Source of the DNA: Calothrix sp. C42_A2020_038
GTDB taxonomy: Bacteria; Cyanobacteriota; Cyanobacteriia; Cyanobacteriales; Nostocaceae
Length of the DNA: 64,000 nt
Assembly: GCA_015272395.1 (NCBI GenBank)
Contig: JACYLQ010000043.1
Coordinates: forward strand, 1-64,000
Direction of reading: 5' to 3'
Position numbers and translations under genes: made by a program
Shown: positions 51,526-60,810 of the stretch, piece by piece
Position numbering within the stretch: position 1 is the stretch's first letter
Layout of the letters: each line of letters begins with the position of its first letter
The notes under the pieces: model-generated
What the model was told of the DNA's origin: nothing
The model's database searches: none
Seen by the model: only the letters and a program-made list of their open reading frames with translations

Positions 51526-52458
51526 ATGTCCGTTGATTTTATTTCCGATTATTTGGCTTCTAGCTTGCGTCTTTCCGTTCCCCTTGCCTATGCTGCACTT
51601 GGGGGGTTATTTTCAGAACGTTCAGGAGTTCTAAATATCGGTTTAGAAGGAATGCTACTAACTGGCGCCTTTACTAGTGCTGCTACTACTTTTTATACTG
51701 GCAATGTTTGGGCAGGTATTTTTACAGCGCTCATCGCTGGTGGGTTAGTTGGATTCCTTCATGCGTTTTTGTGTGTGTCTTTGCGAGTAAATCAATTAGT
51801 ATCAGGATTAGCAATAAATCTTGTTGCAACTGGGTTAACTTCGTTTTTAGCCCGTTTACTATTTAATAGTAGTAGCGGTACACAGCGTTTACCAACGGTT
51901 CCTCAAATTAGGATTCCAGTTCTTGCTAACATCCCTATTGTTGGTGTGTTATTTAGGCAGGATATTCTTGTATACATACTATTTAGTATTATTGTCCTAA
52001 CTACATATTTTCTGTTTTATACCAATCTGGGTTTGAACTTGCGCGCGGTGGGAGAGTATCCCAAAGCTGCTGATACAGCAGGAATTTCAGTTACGTTGGT
52101 GCGTTATATTGCCGTGGTTACTGGTGGATGTATCGTTGGTTGTGGTGGTGCTTATTTAGTTTTAGTTCAAGTCAACTATTTTGTTGAAGAAATGAGTGCG
52201 GGGAGAGGATTTATTGCCATTGCATCGCTTATCTTCGGTAAATGGCACCCTGTCGGCAGTTTTTTAGCTTGCTTATTGTTTGGCGCCACGGAAGCTTTAC
52301 AGTTAAGGATACAAGCGTTCAGTGTAAATATTCCATACCAATTCTTGACGATGTTGCCTTATACAGTAGCACTCCTTGCCCTTGCAGGTGGGATAGGTAA
52401 GTCTACACCTCCAACAGCACTAGGTTTACCTTACAACCGTAACAGCATTAAGGGGTAA
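51526..52458 (+). CDS. Nucleoside ABC transporter permease (NupC-like)
   Basis: 310 residues, about eight hydrophobic segments. Signature stretches are PLAYAALGGLFSERSGVLNIGLEGMLL, RVNQLVSGLAINLVATGLTSF and LRAVGEYPKAADTAGI. It is the partner of the permease at 50480 and the last gene of the importer operon. A large dispersed repeat begins soon after the stop. Confidence 0.92.
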   Translation: MSVDFISDYLASSLRLSVPLAYAALGGLFSERSGVLNIGLEGMLLTGAFTSAATTFYTGNVWAGIFTALIAGGLVGFLHAFLCVSLRVNQLVSGLAINLVATGLTSFLARLLFNSSSGTQRLPTVPQIRIPVLANIPIVGVLFRQDILVYILFSIIVLTTYFLFYTNLGLNLRAVGEYPKAADTAGISVTLVRYIAVVTGGCIVGCGGAYLVLVQVNYFVEEMSAGRGFIAIASLIFGKWHPVGSFLACLLFGATEALQLRIQAFSVNIPYQFLTMLPYTVALLALAGGIGKSTPPTALGLPYNRNSIKG

Positions 52459-52570
52459 GCTTTACAGAGCGGAAAATGTCGCGGAAAATGTCTAGTACAA
52501 GAAGGCAAAAGTAAAAGAAAGAATTTTGATTTGACAACCTTTCTAGCTTTTTTAATGGTAGCTTTATTTC

Positions 52571-52772
52571 TGTACTATTAGTTCGTGTCATAAGTTTTAC
52601 TGGTATAAATAATATCTTGTGGAGCAGAGAGAAGTTGGCGGTGTCGGCTTGAGTCCCCGCCAAATTACTCTTCGGGAAAGCTTCGCTTACGGGGCATCGC
52701 AAGCCTCGCAAAATGCACTCAACGGGTACGCTTGTTCCACAACACCCCAAAATTAATGACGCAGACCACTAG
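52571..52772 (-). repeat. ~200-bp dispersed repeat, copy A
   Basis: Read on the minus strand it begins CTAGTGGTCTGCGTCATTAA, passes GGGGTGTTGTGGAAC and CGAGGCTTGCGATG, and ends near CCACAAGATATTATTTATAC. The same order of blocks occurs on the plus strand at 62333-62470 with about 75 bp missing in the middle. No coding capacity is apparent. Confidence 0.75.
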
Positions 52773-52774
52773 AT

Positions 52775-53161
52775 TCAATTTGTTTTAGGAATAGCACGAG
52801 GGTTGCGAACAGTAGGCAACTGTTCCAAAATTGCAACAACAGCAGTACGCCCCGATGCTAAACTGGTATAATTCATCAAGTCGGTAACAGGTTTATTAAT
52901 AACCTCTTCGATTGTCTTTTGAATCAAAGGGTTGATGATTTTATCTAAATCTAATCGTACTTTTTCTACCAAGATATCACTCCCTGAGCGCAGCAGAGTT
53001 TTTTCGGCTGATGTCACAGTGTTTTCAATTGTAATAACCAACTGGGTATCAAAAAAATGGCAAATTATCCGACCTAAACGTTGCCCTAACTTAACATTAT
53101 ACAAAGAACGAATGCGATTAGAAATTTCTCTTTCTAATTGTCCAATAGTTTGCTCTTCCAT
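52775..53161 (-). CDS. DUF2294 family protein
   Basis: 128 residues from the ATG at 53161 (an upstream non-ATG start adds eight). Matches the DUF2294 plan: GQLEREISNRIRSLYNVKLG near the start, FFDTQLVITIENTVTSAEKTLL, then VRLDLDKIINPLIQKTIEEV. The family is common in cyanobacteria and Firmicutes; function is not established. It stands alone next to a dispersed repeat. Confidence 0.82.
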   Translation of the reverse strand: MEEQTIGQLEREISNRIRSLYNVKLGQRLGRIICHFFDTQLVITIENTVTSAEKTLLRSGSDILVEKVRLDLDKIINPLIQKTIEEVINKPVTDLMNYTSLASGRTAVVAILEQLPTVRNPRAIPKTN

Positions 53162-53432
53162 GATAGTACAATACACTTTCAGCACCTAAATCAATTACTT
53201 ATATTTATAATATAGAATTATATGAATCCGCTATTATTTATTGATTAAAATATTTTACAGAATCTTTAAAAAATCTCAAAGTGATATTAAATAAGGGTTT
53301 TTTGCTCAATTTAATAATGTAGACAGGATATATAAGCAATTAATGTCAAACATTTTAAACATCTCAAACATCTTGAATATTTCTAGAATTTTTAATATTA
53401 TATTATGCCCGGTATTAACTGTAATAAAAACT

Positions 53433-53462
53433 TGTAAAGACGTTACATGTAACGTCTCTAAA
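53433..53462. repeat. Imperfect 30-bp palindrome (GTAGAGACG family)
   Basis: TGTAAAGACGTTACA / TGTAACGTCTCTAAA, differing at two outer positions from the perfect copy at 44582. Confidence 0.85.
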
Positions 53463-53700
53463 TTATAGATGTTCAACAGGACATGATCTTAAATGAGAAA
53501 TCTAAACTGCTGAAAGTAAACAAATCAATATCTGTGAGCAAATATATACGGTTAAGTTAAACATAAAAGTAGATTGGGTAAGCACTCAATATTGGTTCTG
53601 ATACAGCAAATTTCAAGTTGATGCCCACTCCACAACAGCTTGATTTTTATCTATGTACAAGAGCGCAACCTAAAAACTGCTGTAATTCATTTGTATATTT

Positions 53701-53764
53701 AAAACCTCTCGTCCAACCTTTAATATTTCCCTCTTTCCACATCGGGAAAGGGGGTTAGGTTGAA
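53701..53764. repeat. Dispersed C/G-rich repeat (CCTAACCCC family, inverted)
   Basis: Ends in ATCGGGAAAGGGGGTTAGG, the reverse complement of the CCTAACCCCC start of other copies. Confidence 0.5.
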
Positions 53765-53817
53765 AAATTGCTGTAAAGTGCTTTCGCGCACTATCAAGAT
53801 TTGCGTAATTACTCTGA

Positions 53818-54453
53818 TTATTTTGTACCAAATAATCTATCGCCTGCGTCTCCTAGACCAGGTATTATATATCCAAGTTCATCAAGTTTTTCATCAATTG
53901 CAGCAGTGTATACAGGTATGTCAGGGTGTATAGAACAAAAATGTTCAAGTCCTTCAGGCGCCGCAAGCAGACAAACAAACTTGATTGAAAGTGGATTTGT
54001 AGACTTTAAGCGTTCAACAGCGGCAATTGCAGAATTTCCTGTAGCCAACATTGGGTCTACAATTAAAACATCACGCTTATCAATGTCATGGGGAACTTTG
54101 AAGTAATACTCTACCGGAATTAAAGTTTTTGGATCACGGTATAAGCCAATGTGTCCGACCCTTGCAGAGGGAATTAACTCTAACATCCCATCTAAAATGC
54201 CTTGCCCTGCCCGTTGAATAGCTACAATGACCAGCTTTTTATCAGGAGCAAGTACAGGCGCCTCCATTTGGGCAATAGGTGTTTGAATAAGTTCAGTTTT
54301 TAAGGGTAAATCGCGCGTCACTTCATAAGCTAGTAATAAGCTAATTTCTTTTAGCAGAGTACGAAATTTAACTGTGCTTGTTTCCGCTCTCCGCATCAAA
54401 GTCAGTTTATGTTGAATTAGAGGATGATTGATAACTGTGACTTGATTTCCCAT
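53818..54453 (-). CDS. upp: Uracil phosphoribosyltransferase
   Basis: 211 residues. It makes UMP from uracil and PRPP. The PRPP loop is [17 protein letters not shown] near 125-141. The N-terminal [20 protein letters not shown] and the C-terminal uracil-binding segment [20 protein letters not shown] are typical. It is the distal gene of a three-gene unit with URC4 and URC1 homologues, in line with the yeast URC route, where uracil is first ribosylated. Confidence 0.95.
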   Translation of the reverse strand: MGNQVTVINHPLIQHKLTLMRRAETSTVKFRTLLKEISLLLAYEVTRDLPLKTELIQTPIAQMEAPVLAPDKKLVIVAIQRAGQGILDGMLELIPSARVGHIGLYRDPKTLIPVEYYFKVPHDIDKRDVLIVDPMLATGNSAIAAVERLKSTNPLSIKFVCLLAAPEGLEHFCSIHPDIPVYTAAIDEKLDELGYIIPGLGDAGDRLFGTK

Positions 54454-54503
54454 ATTTGCCCAACTGTGTAAAATGAAGTGTAATCAATGATTATTAAATA
54501 CTC

Positions 54504-55754
54504 TTAAAGTACGGTACCGTCGCTTTCGATTTGAATTGGAGATGCTCCATCAGCTCTAAGTTCAGCAGCTATTTTACGCCCAGCAGTCCAAGTTCCACCT
54601 TGAAGAATTTTAACTAACGGTAGTTCAATAGTACTCATATTTAATTTTTCCCTGATGCTTGCTGCAATTTGATCTAAAAGGATTACTGTTAACGCACGCC
54701 ATTCAACAATAACGGACGATGCCACAGGATAGGAAGTGCGTAGAATATCAGGGTGTTTAGGCTTTAAAAGCCCGATGTCAATGCATAATCCACCGTTACG
54801 ATATTCAGGTAATCCGGTTAGTTCATCTAAACCAATAATTTCGATACCAAGCTCTTGTAAAGGTTCGAGCAAAGAATAAGTCAGCCACTGTGACAGTTTG
54901 TGGAAAGGCACAAAGCCATCTTCAGAAACATCAGGATGGTGCCATACATCCCCTAAATTTACTGTTGCGATTTTGAGGCGCCCCGGCCAGATTTCACTCA
55001 AACTGCACAAAACTGCATCAAAAACAGTTGCCGCCGATAATTGGTTATTTTTAACTTTGCCAATTAGATAATTAACCAAGTTGCCAGGACGGGGATTTGT
55101 ACCGAAAAATTGAGGCTGTGCAGTTAACACTGTACCTAATTTTTGTAGCAACTTTAATCTTCCAGAGACACCCACCAGGGGGTTGTCATCACGAATTTGA
55201 AACCAATGTATTAATTCAGTTTCAGTAAAATTTTGTAATTTTTGGGCATCGACGCGCACCTTACTTGCTTCATCACCAATAGTGGTGGAAAATGCGCCTT
55301 GACAAAACATATGAAAAGAAGCGACAGCCAAACCTTCGGAGCGCTTAAAGCCCATGCCAGTATCAGATTCGTAATAATACCAGTTACTGCCAGCACCAGC
55401 ATCAAGTAATACGCTAATAATTGCCAAATCAAATTTTGCGATTGCCCTTTCCTGTTTGCTAAATTGAGCAAGTAAGTCATCTAATTTTTGCAAACGTGCG
55501 ACTCCACCAGCTTCAAAGTGGCGCCAGCGACTATGAAAAGGTATCTGTAGATCGGGGTATTCAGAGCGGATGACATCAATAACATAATCAGCAGCGGGTG
55601 TGAGTTGTTTGAAATCGCAATCAAAATGAGACGAACAACCAGCAACTGCACGTTTAAAAAGTTGACGACAACGAGAGCGAATGGCAGTAGGACTATGCAA
55701 ATAGGCTATTAATTCATTATCAGCTTTACCTGTAGCAGTGATTTCCGTGGACAT
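54504..55754 (-). CDS. DUF1688 family protein (URC4/Urg3-like uracil catabolism)
   Basis: 416 residues from the ATG at 55754; the longer frame starts in a repeat. DUF1688 features: LHSPTAIRSRCRQLFKRAV near the start, IPFHSRWRHFEAGG, DAGAGSNWYYYESDTG, EGLAVASFHMF and the C-terminal LPLVKILQGGTWTAGRKIA. In the yeast Lachancea kluyveri, URC4 is needed for uracil breakdown through the URC pathway; its exact reaction is not settled to my knowledge. Immediate neighbours encode Upp and the URC1 homologue, the same trio as in fungi. Confidence 0.9.
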   Translation of the reverse strand: MSTEITATGKADNELIAYLHSPTAIRSRCRQLFKRAVAGCSSHFDCDFKQLTPAADYVIDVIRSEYPDLQIPFHSRWRHFEAGGVARLQKLDDLLAQFSKQERAIAKFDLAIISVLLDAGAGSNWYYYESDTGMGFKRSEGLAVASFHMFCQGAFSTTIGDEASKVRVDAQKLQNFTETELIHWFQIRDDNPLVGVSGRLKLLQKLGTVLTAQPQFFGTNPRPGNLVNYLIGKVKNNQLSAATVFDAVLCSLSEIWPGRLKIATVNLGDVWHHPDVSEDGFVPFHKLSQWLTYSLLEPLQELGIEIIGLDELTGLPEYRNGGLCIDIGLLKPKHPDILRTSYPVASSVIVEWRALTVILLDQIAASIREKLNMSTIELPLVKILQGGTWTAGRKIAAELRADGASPIQIESDGTVL

Positions 55755-55793
55755 AACTAATTGCTCCTTCGGTTGATACAGCCAAAAAGTTAA

Positions 55794-55872
55794 ACCCTTC
55801 CCCAAACCAAGGGAGGGGTTGCGCAGTTCCTCGCATCCTACCTCCTAACCCATCCCTTGGAGAGGGTGGAGT
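55794..55872. repeat. Dispersed C/G-rich repeat between URC4 and URC1 genes
   Basis: ACCCTTCCCCAAACCAAGGG ... CCATCCCTTGGAGAGGG, forming hairpins. It lies in the short gap of the operon. Confidence 0.5.
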
Positions 55873-57128
55873 TACTCAACTAACGAACGTCCTTTAATTT
55901 CTGACAACTCTGTATCATCTAGAACTTCGCCTGTAGTGAAATAACCAGCGGCTTTTTTAGCTTCGATTTCCACGCGCGCGTCATTTGGTATTAGTTCTTC
56001 TGGAATTGGCACGCGCTCAACAATTTCGATTCCCGATTGCGTAATCGCGTTGTATTTCATATTACTCATCGATACCATTCTATCGATACGTGTTATGCCC
56101 AGCCAATGTAAAACATCAGGCATCAGTTCTTGGAAACGCATATCTTGGACACCAGCGACACACTCAGTACGGGCAAAGTAAGCATCTGCTCGGTCTCCAC
56201 CTTCTTGTCGTTTACGGGCGTTATAAACTAGAAATTTTGTGACTTCCCCAAGCGCGCGTCCTTCTTTACGAGAGTAAATAATAATACCAACACCACCTTC
56301 TTGAGCGGTTTGGACACATACTTCAATACCATGAACCAAATATGGGCGACAAGTACAAATGTCAGAGCCAAACACATCCGAACCGTTACATTCATCATGA
56401 ACACGAACAGCAACAGGTTTATTGGGGTCGGTAATAGCAGCTATATCGCCAATGATATAGACTGTTAAACCTCCAATAGGGGGTAAGAAAACGAGATAAT
56501 CAGGACGAGTTACTAATTCGGGGAACATTCCCCCTGTTTGCTCAAACAAGGCACGTCGGAGATCACCTTCAGAGATATTGAAGCGTTTGGCAACTCCTGG
56601 TAAGTACCACACAGGTTCAATAGCTGCTTTTGTAACAACTAAATCACCACCTGTTTTCATAATTTTGCCGTCTATTTGTAATCGCCCATCAAAAACTGCT
56701 TCTTGAAGTTCGGGCATATTAATGTGTGCTTTTGTTACAGCTATTGTTGGACGGATATCGTATCCTTGTTCATAATATGTTTGAAAAGCTTCACCAACGA
56801 TAGCACCGAACGGGTCGAGAGAAACGATTTTTTCGGGGTCAGCCCAGCTTGGATACGGTCCGATATGTTCAACCGGGGATGTGTTGGTCAAGTCAGCTCG
56901 GTGGTCACTTTGAAGGGCGCCGCTTGCCACAGCGAGAGCGCGGTAAACCGCATAACCTCCTGAATGTGTACCAATGACGTTGCGATGGCCTTGTTTTGTC
57001 AATGTCGCAATAATTGGCCCCCGTTCGATGGGGTCGGCAGCTCCCCACTGAATGGGTATTGGCTTGGGTCCGTAATTGCTTGGATGTGAGGTGAGAACAA
57101 TATGCCTGGAACTATTCTGCTTTGGCAT
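55872..57128 (-). CDS. GTP cyclohydrolase II-like protein (URC1 family)
   Basis: 418 residues. The C-terminal half is a RibA-like fold with the zinc motif C-x10-C-x-C in CNGSDVFGSDICTC and KEGRALGE, but a long N-terminal part (IPIQWGAADPIERGPIIATL, NVIGTHSGGYAVYRALAVA) is specific to URC1. No riboflavin RibB domain is present. URC1 is proposed to open the uracil ring of the ribosylated intermediate. It is the first gene of the URC1-URC4-upp unit, so a role in uracil catabolism rather than riboflavin synthesis is favoured. Confidence 0.88.
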   Translation of the reverse strand: MPKQNSSRHIVLTSHPSNYGPKPIPIQWGAADPIERGPIIATLTKQGHRNVIGTHSGGYAVYRALAVASGALQSDHRADLTNTSPVEHIGPYPSWADPEKIVSLDPFGAIVGEAFQTYYEQGYDIRPTIAVTKAHINMPELQEAVFDGRLQIDGKIMKTGGDLVVTKAAIEPVWYLPGVAKRFNISEGDLRRALFEQTGGMFPELVTRPDYLVFLPPIGGLTVYIIGDIAAITDPNKPVAVRVHDECNGSDVFGSDICTCRPYLVHGIEVCVQTAQEGGVGIIIYSRKEGRALGEVTKFLVYNARKRQEGGDRADAYFARTECVAGVQDMRFQELMPDVLHWLGITRIDRMVSMSNMKYNAITQSGIEIVERVPIPEELIPNDARVEIEAKKAAGYFTTGEVLDDTELSEIKGRSLVE

Positions 57129-57397
57129 CGTTTTATATATCGATGTTTAGTTAATTAAGATTTGTCTACAACAATAGTTTATTCTTGTTTTTGTCAATTT
57201 AAATGGTATGTTTAACCAATTAATTTTGACTTCATCTCGCAATAAGGGTGGTAAATCGTATTACAGAATACAAAAAAACATACGCAAATTGCTTACTTTG
57301 CAATTGGGGACAAAAATTAAAGAGTAAGTAAAAAAGTTACTTACGGGTCAGTTTTGTGCAAAATTTGAAAAAATATACTGTTATCAAATTCAAATTC

Positions 57398-57868
57398 ATG
57401 GATTCTTTATTTATCAATTCATTACTTGAAGATTTGAAAAGTCCAGAAGAGTCGGTTCGCGAACAAGCAACTCAGAAGTTATGGCGGATTTGGTTCCAGC
57501 AAAAAGGAATTCATGGCTTGGAGGTTATTGACCGTAGCCAAAAGTTGATGGACGCTGGTAAAATCGCAGAAGCCGAATCAGTGTTAAATGAATTGATTAA
57601 TAACCAGCCTGATTTCGCTGAAGCTTGGAACCGTCGCGCGTTTCTTTACTACACGACTGGTCAATACAAGAAATCTTTAATGGATTGTCAAAAAGTTATT
57701 GATTTAATCCCCGTACATTTCGGCGCCCTTCACGGTATGGGATTATGCTACGCCGCAACTGGTGAGTATCAAAAAGCAATTAAAGCATTTCGGCGCGCTT
57801 TGGAGATTCAACCTTTTTCAATAGTGAATCAAAAATTGATTCTAGAATGTACTATGCGTTTGAGTTAG
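57398..57868 (+). CDS. Tetratricopeptide-repeat protein
   Basis: 156 residues from the ATG at 57398 (MDSLFINSLLEDLKSPEESV); the frame upstream is AT-rich leader. About three TPR units: residues ~45-75 (LMDAGKIAEAESVLNELINN), 80-110 (AEAWNRRAFLYYTTGQYKKS) and 113-147 (GALHGMGLCYAATGEYQKAI). No signal peptide or catalytic domain is present, so it probably acts as a protein-binding scaffold. It is divergent from URC1, with ~270 bp between. Confidence 0.85.
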   Translation: MDSLFINSLLEDLKSPEESVREQATQKLWRIWFQQKGIHGLEVIDRSQKLMDAGKIAEAESVLNELINNQPDFAEAWNRRAFLYYTTGQYKKSLMDCQKVIDLIPVHFGALHGMGLCYAATGEYQKAIKAFRRALEIQPFSIVNQKLILECTMRLS

Positions 57869-58003
57869 AAGGCTTGAGTTAATGTACATAGTAATATCTC
57901 AATTGAATACTGATATTGAGAAAAAACTCAGTTGGGTTAAGCTTCGTTTCACCCGTGCGCGATGAAGCATCCTTTATAATGATTAAAGTTTAATTATACA
58001 TAT

Positions 58004-59377
58004 ATGACTATGACAACATCTACCAAATCATTTAATCTAGGCGCCTTTACAGCATCAATAGCAGGTATCGAAATCATCACCGAACCAACGCAAGTTGCTA
58101 AATTATCTCAGGATTATCATACCTTTAGCCCAGTACTCACATCTCAACTCGAAGGTAAAGTAGCTGATATTGTAGTACGTCCTGCAAACCAAACTGAGGT
58201 AATACAAGTAGCAGCAGCATGTGCTAAACACAAAATACCTATTACAGTCAGAGGTGCAGGTACAGGAAATTATGGTCAATGTGTACCTTTATATGGTGGG
58301 GTCATATTAGATATGACAAAAATGCAGGAAATCTGCTGGGTAAAACCAGGCACCGCACGAGTACAAGCAGGTGTTAAACTTGCTGCACTCGATAAAAAAA
58401 CCTGCGAAATTGGCTGGGAAATGCGAATGGCACCTTCAACTTACCGTACTGCTACAATTGGTGGATTTGTTGCAGGTGGTAGCGGTGGCATTGGTTCAAT
58501 TCAATATGGCTTAATGGCAGATAAGGGAAATCTTTTAGCTTTGCAAGTTGTGACGCTCGAAGATAAACCACAAGTTATTGAGCTACGCGCGCAGGATGTC
58601 CAGAAAGCAAATCATGCATGGGGTATTAACGGAATTATTACCGAAGTCGAAATTCCCCTCGGACCTGCCTACCCTTGGGCAGAAGTAATAGTCATTTTTG
58701 ACGATTTTATGACAGCCGTCAGATTTGGAAAAGCTCTAGCAGAAAGCGATGGCATGATTAAAAAAGAAATTGCCGTTTTCGCGGCGCCGATTCCCCAATA
58801 TTTTACCGCACTACGTCAGTATATACCCGACGGTCAACACGCAGCACTGTTGATAGTTGCCGAATCGAGTTTAGAACTATTACCAGGATTAGTACAAGAA
58901 TATAATGGTCAAGTTACTTACTCTAAATCAGCTATTGATGCAGGAAAAGGCGCCCACTTAGCAGAGTATACTTGGAACCATACGACTTTACACGCGCGGA
59001 GTGCAGATACTTCGATTACATACTTACAGAGCATATTTCCCAATGATAATCTCAAAACTATAGAGCATATGTATCATCATTTTGGAGATGAAGTGATGAT
59101 GCATTTAGAGTTTATTCGCTTTAAAGGTGGTATAGCGAATCCCGCTTTACAGTTAGTGCGATATACAACCGAAGAACGTTTGAATGAAATTATTCGTTAT
59201 CACGAGGAACATGGAGTGTTTATTGCCAATCCTCACAGTTATTTTATCGAAGACGGTTGGAAAAGAGCTATTGACCTAGAACATTTAAAATTTAAGCAAA
59301 TGGTTGACCCTTATGGATTGATGAATCCAGGAAAGAGTAAGGTAATACCTTTTATTCCTGATGGCTTGCGTCATTAA
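58004..59377 (+). CDS. FAD-linked oxidase (FAD_binding_4/GlcD-like)
   Basis: 457 residues. The PP-loop region is VVRPANQTEVIQVAAACAK, then the FAD-pyrophosphate motif VRGAGTGNYGQCVPLYGGVILD near 81-102 and GGFVAGGSGGIGSIQYG near 153-169. The C-terminal cap ends FKQMVDPYGLMNPGKSK, as in many flavoprotein dehydrogenases of the VAO/GlcD group. No His or Cys covalent site is obvious. The substrate is unknown; proximity to URC genes suggests a step in nucleobase or ureide metabolism, but it is on the opposite strand. Confidence 0.85.
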   Translation: MTMTTSTKSFNLGAFTASIAGIEIITEPTQVAKLSQDYHTFSPVLTSQLEGKVADIVVRPANQTEVIQVAAACAKHKIPITVRGAGTGNYGQCVPLYGGVILDMTKMQEICWVKPGTARVQAGVKLAALDKKTCEIGWEMRMAPSTYRTATIGGFVAGGSGGIGSIQYGLMADKGNLLALQVVTLEDKPQVIELRAQDVQKANHAWGINGIITEVEIPLGPAYPWAEVIVIFDDFMTAVRFGKALAESDGMIKKEIAVFAAPIPQYFTALRQYIPDGQHAALLIVAESSLELLPGLVQEYNGQVTYSKSAIDAGKGAHLAEYTWNHTTLHARSADTSITYLQSIFPNDNLKTIEHMYHHFGDEVMMHLEFIRFKGGIANPALQLVRYTTEERLNEIIRYHEEHGVFIANPHSYFIEDGWKRAIDLEHLKFKQMVDPYGLMNPGKSKVIPFIPDGLRH

Positions 59378-59606
59378 ATTTGGTTAAATATTGTTTGATT
59401 ATATGGAAAAACCTCTCTCCGAGGGTAAGTTTCCAAGAAGGACAGTATTTGTTGGTCAAATATTCTGTATTTTAAGCTAAAAAATTATATGTGCTTATCC
59501 TGTTGCGTAGTGGTGTCAATATATCAATATTGTCTTGTGCCAATTTATTTTCTGTTATATTAATTAATTTTAGTAAACAACTATATTATATCCGGTTCTA
59601 AAATTG

Positions 59607-59630
59607 AGCATGGGTATTAACTCCCATGCT
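59607..59630 (-). terminator. Terminator of the universal stress protein gene
   Basis: Arms AGCATGGG and CCCATGCT. On the minus strand the stem is followed by CAATTTTA, 32 bp after the stop at 59662. Confidence 0.65.
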
Positions 59631-59661
59631 TAGATTAATGTAAAGATCGAATAAAAATACT

Positions 59662-60528
59662 TTATGGAAAAAATAGTACAGGGAACCAGCTAAAACGCAA
59701 TAGTTCAGCAACAAAACTAGAAACCAACCATTCTTGGAGCTTGCCGATCGTTCCTGAAGATACTGCAATAGCGCTAATATCAGACATTGTAGCTGCTTCT
59801 AAAATTGTCGAGAGAGGGTTTCCTTCGAGTACTTGTGTTTCCACATCTAAATTTAACCCGACCAAATCACTTTTAATCTGAGATAAAGTTTCGTTAGCTT
59901 GTTGTGGTTGTATTTTGCTTGGTACTCCTCGACGCTCGTTATTCTCTAAAACCCAACAAAGTGTACATTGTTCTAAAAATTTACTAGATTGTTTTTGAGC
60001 CAATTGCTTTACTTGTTGTACTAAATAATTTGCAGCTTGACTATCGTTGTAGGGAAGCAGTAAAGAGCGAAAGAGGTGCTGACAACGCAGCGTTAATTCC
60101 TCAGAAGTTAAGGTAGAGATAAATTGAGGACGCAGTACCAGTAAAGGAATTTTTGTTTTACGAGATAGTTCAGCCATTGTACTACCCACCAATTTTTCAG
60201 TGAGCGAGTTACGGCTTTGAGAACCAAGTATAATTAATTCAGATTCATAAGTTTGGGCAACCTTAAGAATGGTTTCAACAGGTTTTCCCGATTGAACTTC
60301 TATTTTGACTTCTACATCAGTACTTTCGCTAATATAACCAGCCAATCGAGTTTGAGCTTGTTCAACTTTTTCACTATCAACTCGTGGAATAATTCCTTTT
60401 TCCCACAACGGAACAACATTGAGAAAAACTATTTGCTTCATTCCCGCTAGCGCAAGACTAGAAACAAAATTTGCGAGACGCTGTAAACTGTCAGAAAAAT
60501 CTGTGCAAATTAAAACTTTTTCAAACAT
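59662..60528 (-). CDS. Universal stress protein with two UspA domains
   Basis: 288 residues from the ATG at 60528 (MFEKVLICTDFSDSL). The N-terminal domain carries the ATP-binding pattern G-x2-G-x9-G-(S/T): LGSQSRNSLTEKLVGSTM near 118-135. The C-terminal domain (about 155-288) is more diverged: its last motif reads VSSGTIGKLQEWLVSSF and lacks parts of the pattern, suggesting it may not bind ATP. The protein is cytoplasmic and its role unknown. Confidence 0.85.
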   Translation of the reverse strand: MFEKVLICTDFSDSLQRLANFVSSLALAGMKQIVFLNVVPLWEKGIIPRVDSEKVEQAQTRLAGYISESTDVEVKIEVQSGKPVETILKVAQTYESELIILGSQSRNSLTEKLVGSTMAELSRKTKIPLLVLRPQFISTLTSEELTLRCQHLFRSLLLPYNDSQAANYLVQQVKQLAQKQSSKFLEQCTLCWVLENNERRGVPSKIQPQQANETLSQIKSDLVGLNLDVETQVLEGNPLSTILEAATMSDISAIAVSSGTIGKLQEWLVSSFVAELLRFSWFPVLFFP

Positions 60529-60810
60529 ATAACAATCCATGTGCCCAAGTGTAAAGATATTGTAGAGTGGGCAGTACCAACCTTACAACTAAAGCAGGGT
60601 TACATTTTTCTAGAAATAACGCGTGGACTACTATGTCTCTCCTCCAAAAATTTACTCTTCTGGGTAGTGGCGTTGGAGCGTAAGCGTAACCCAAAAAACC
60701 TAGCTATGACATACTTTTGTACTGATGCATGGTAGTTGATTCTAGATTTGTAAAAATATTTTCATCAACGTTTCACTACGAATTAATGACACCCAAGGAT
60801 ACTTGATTAC

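Larger units (their letters stand above)
53162..53817. other. Intergenic region with palindrome and C/G-rich repeat
   Basis: About 650 bp without a gene. It holds a palindrome of the GTAGAGACG family (53433-53462), a GATGCCCACTCCACAACAGC fragment near 53620 and a C/G-rich repeat (53701-53764). Most of this DNA seems to consist of repeat debris. Confidence 0.55.

Noticed and set aside
52448-52750. 100-residue minus-strand ORF
   Set aside because: It lies mostly in a dispersed repeat also found at 62333, and its protein has no domain-like pattern.
60541-60735. 64-residue ORF upstream of the histidine kinase
   Set aside because: Composition is random and it includes repeat-like DNA (GTAGTGGCGTTGGAGCGTAA). 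No ribosome site or motif.
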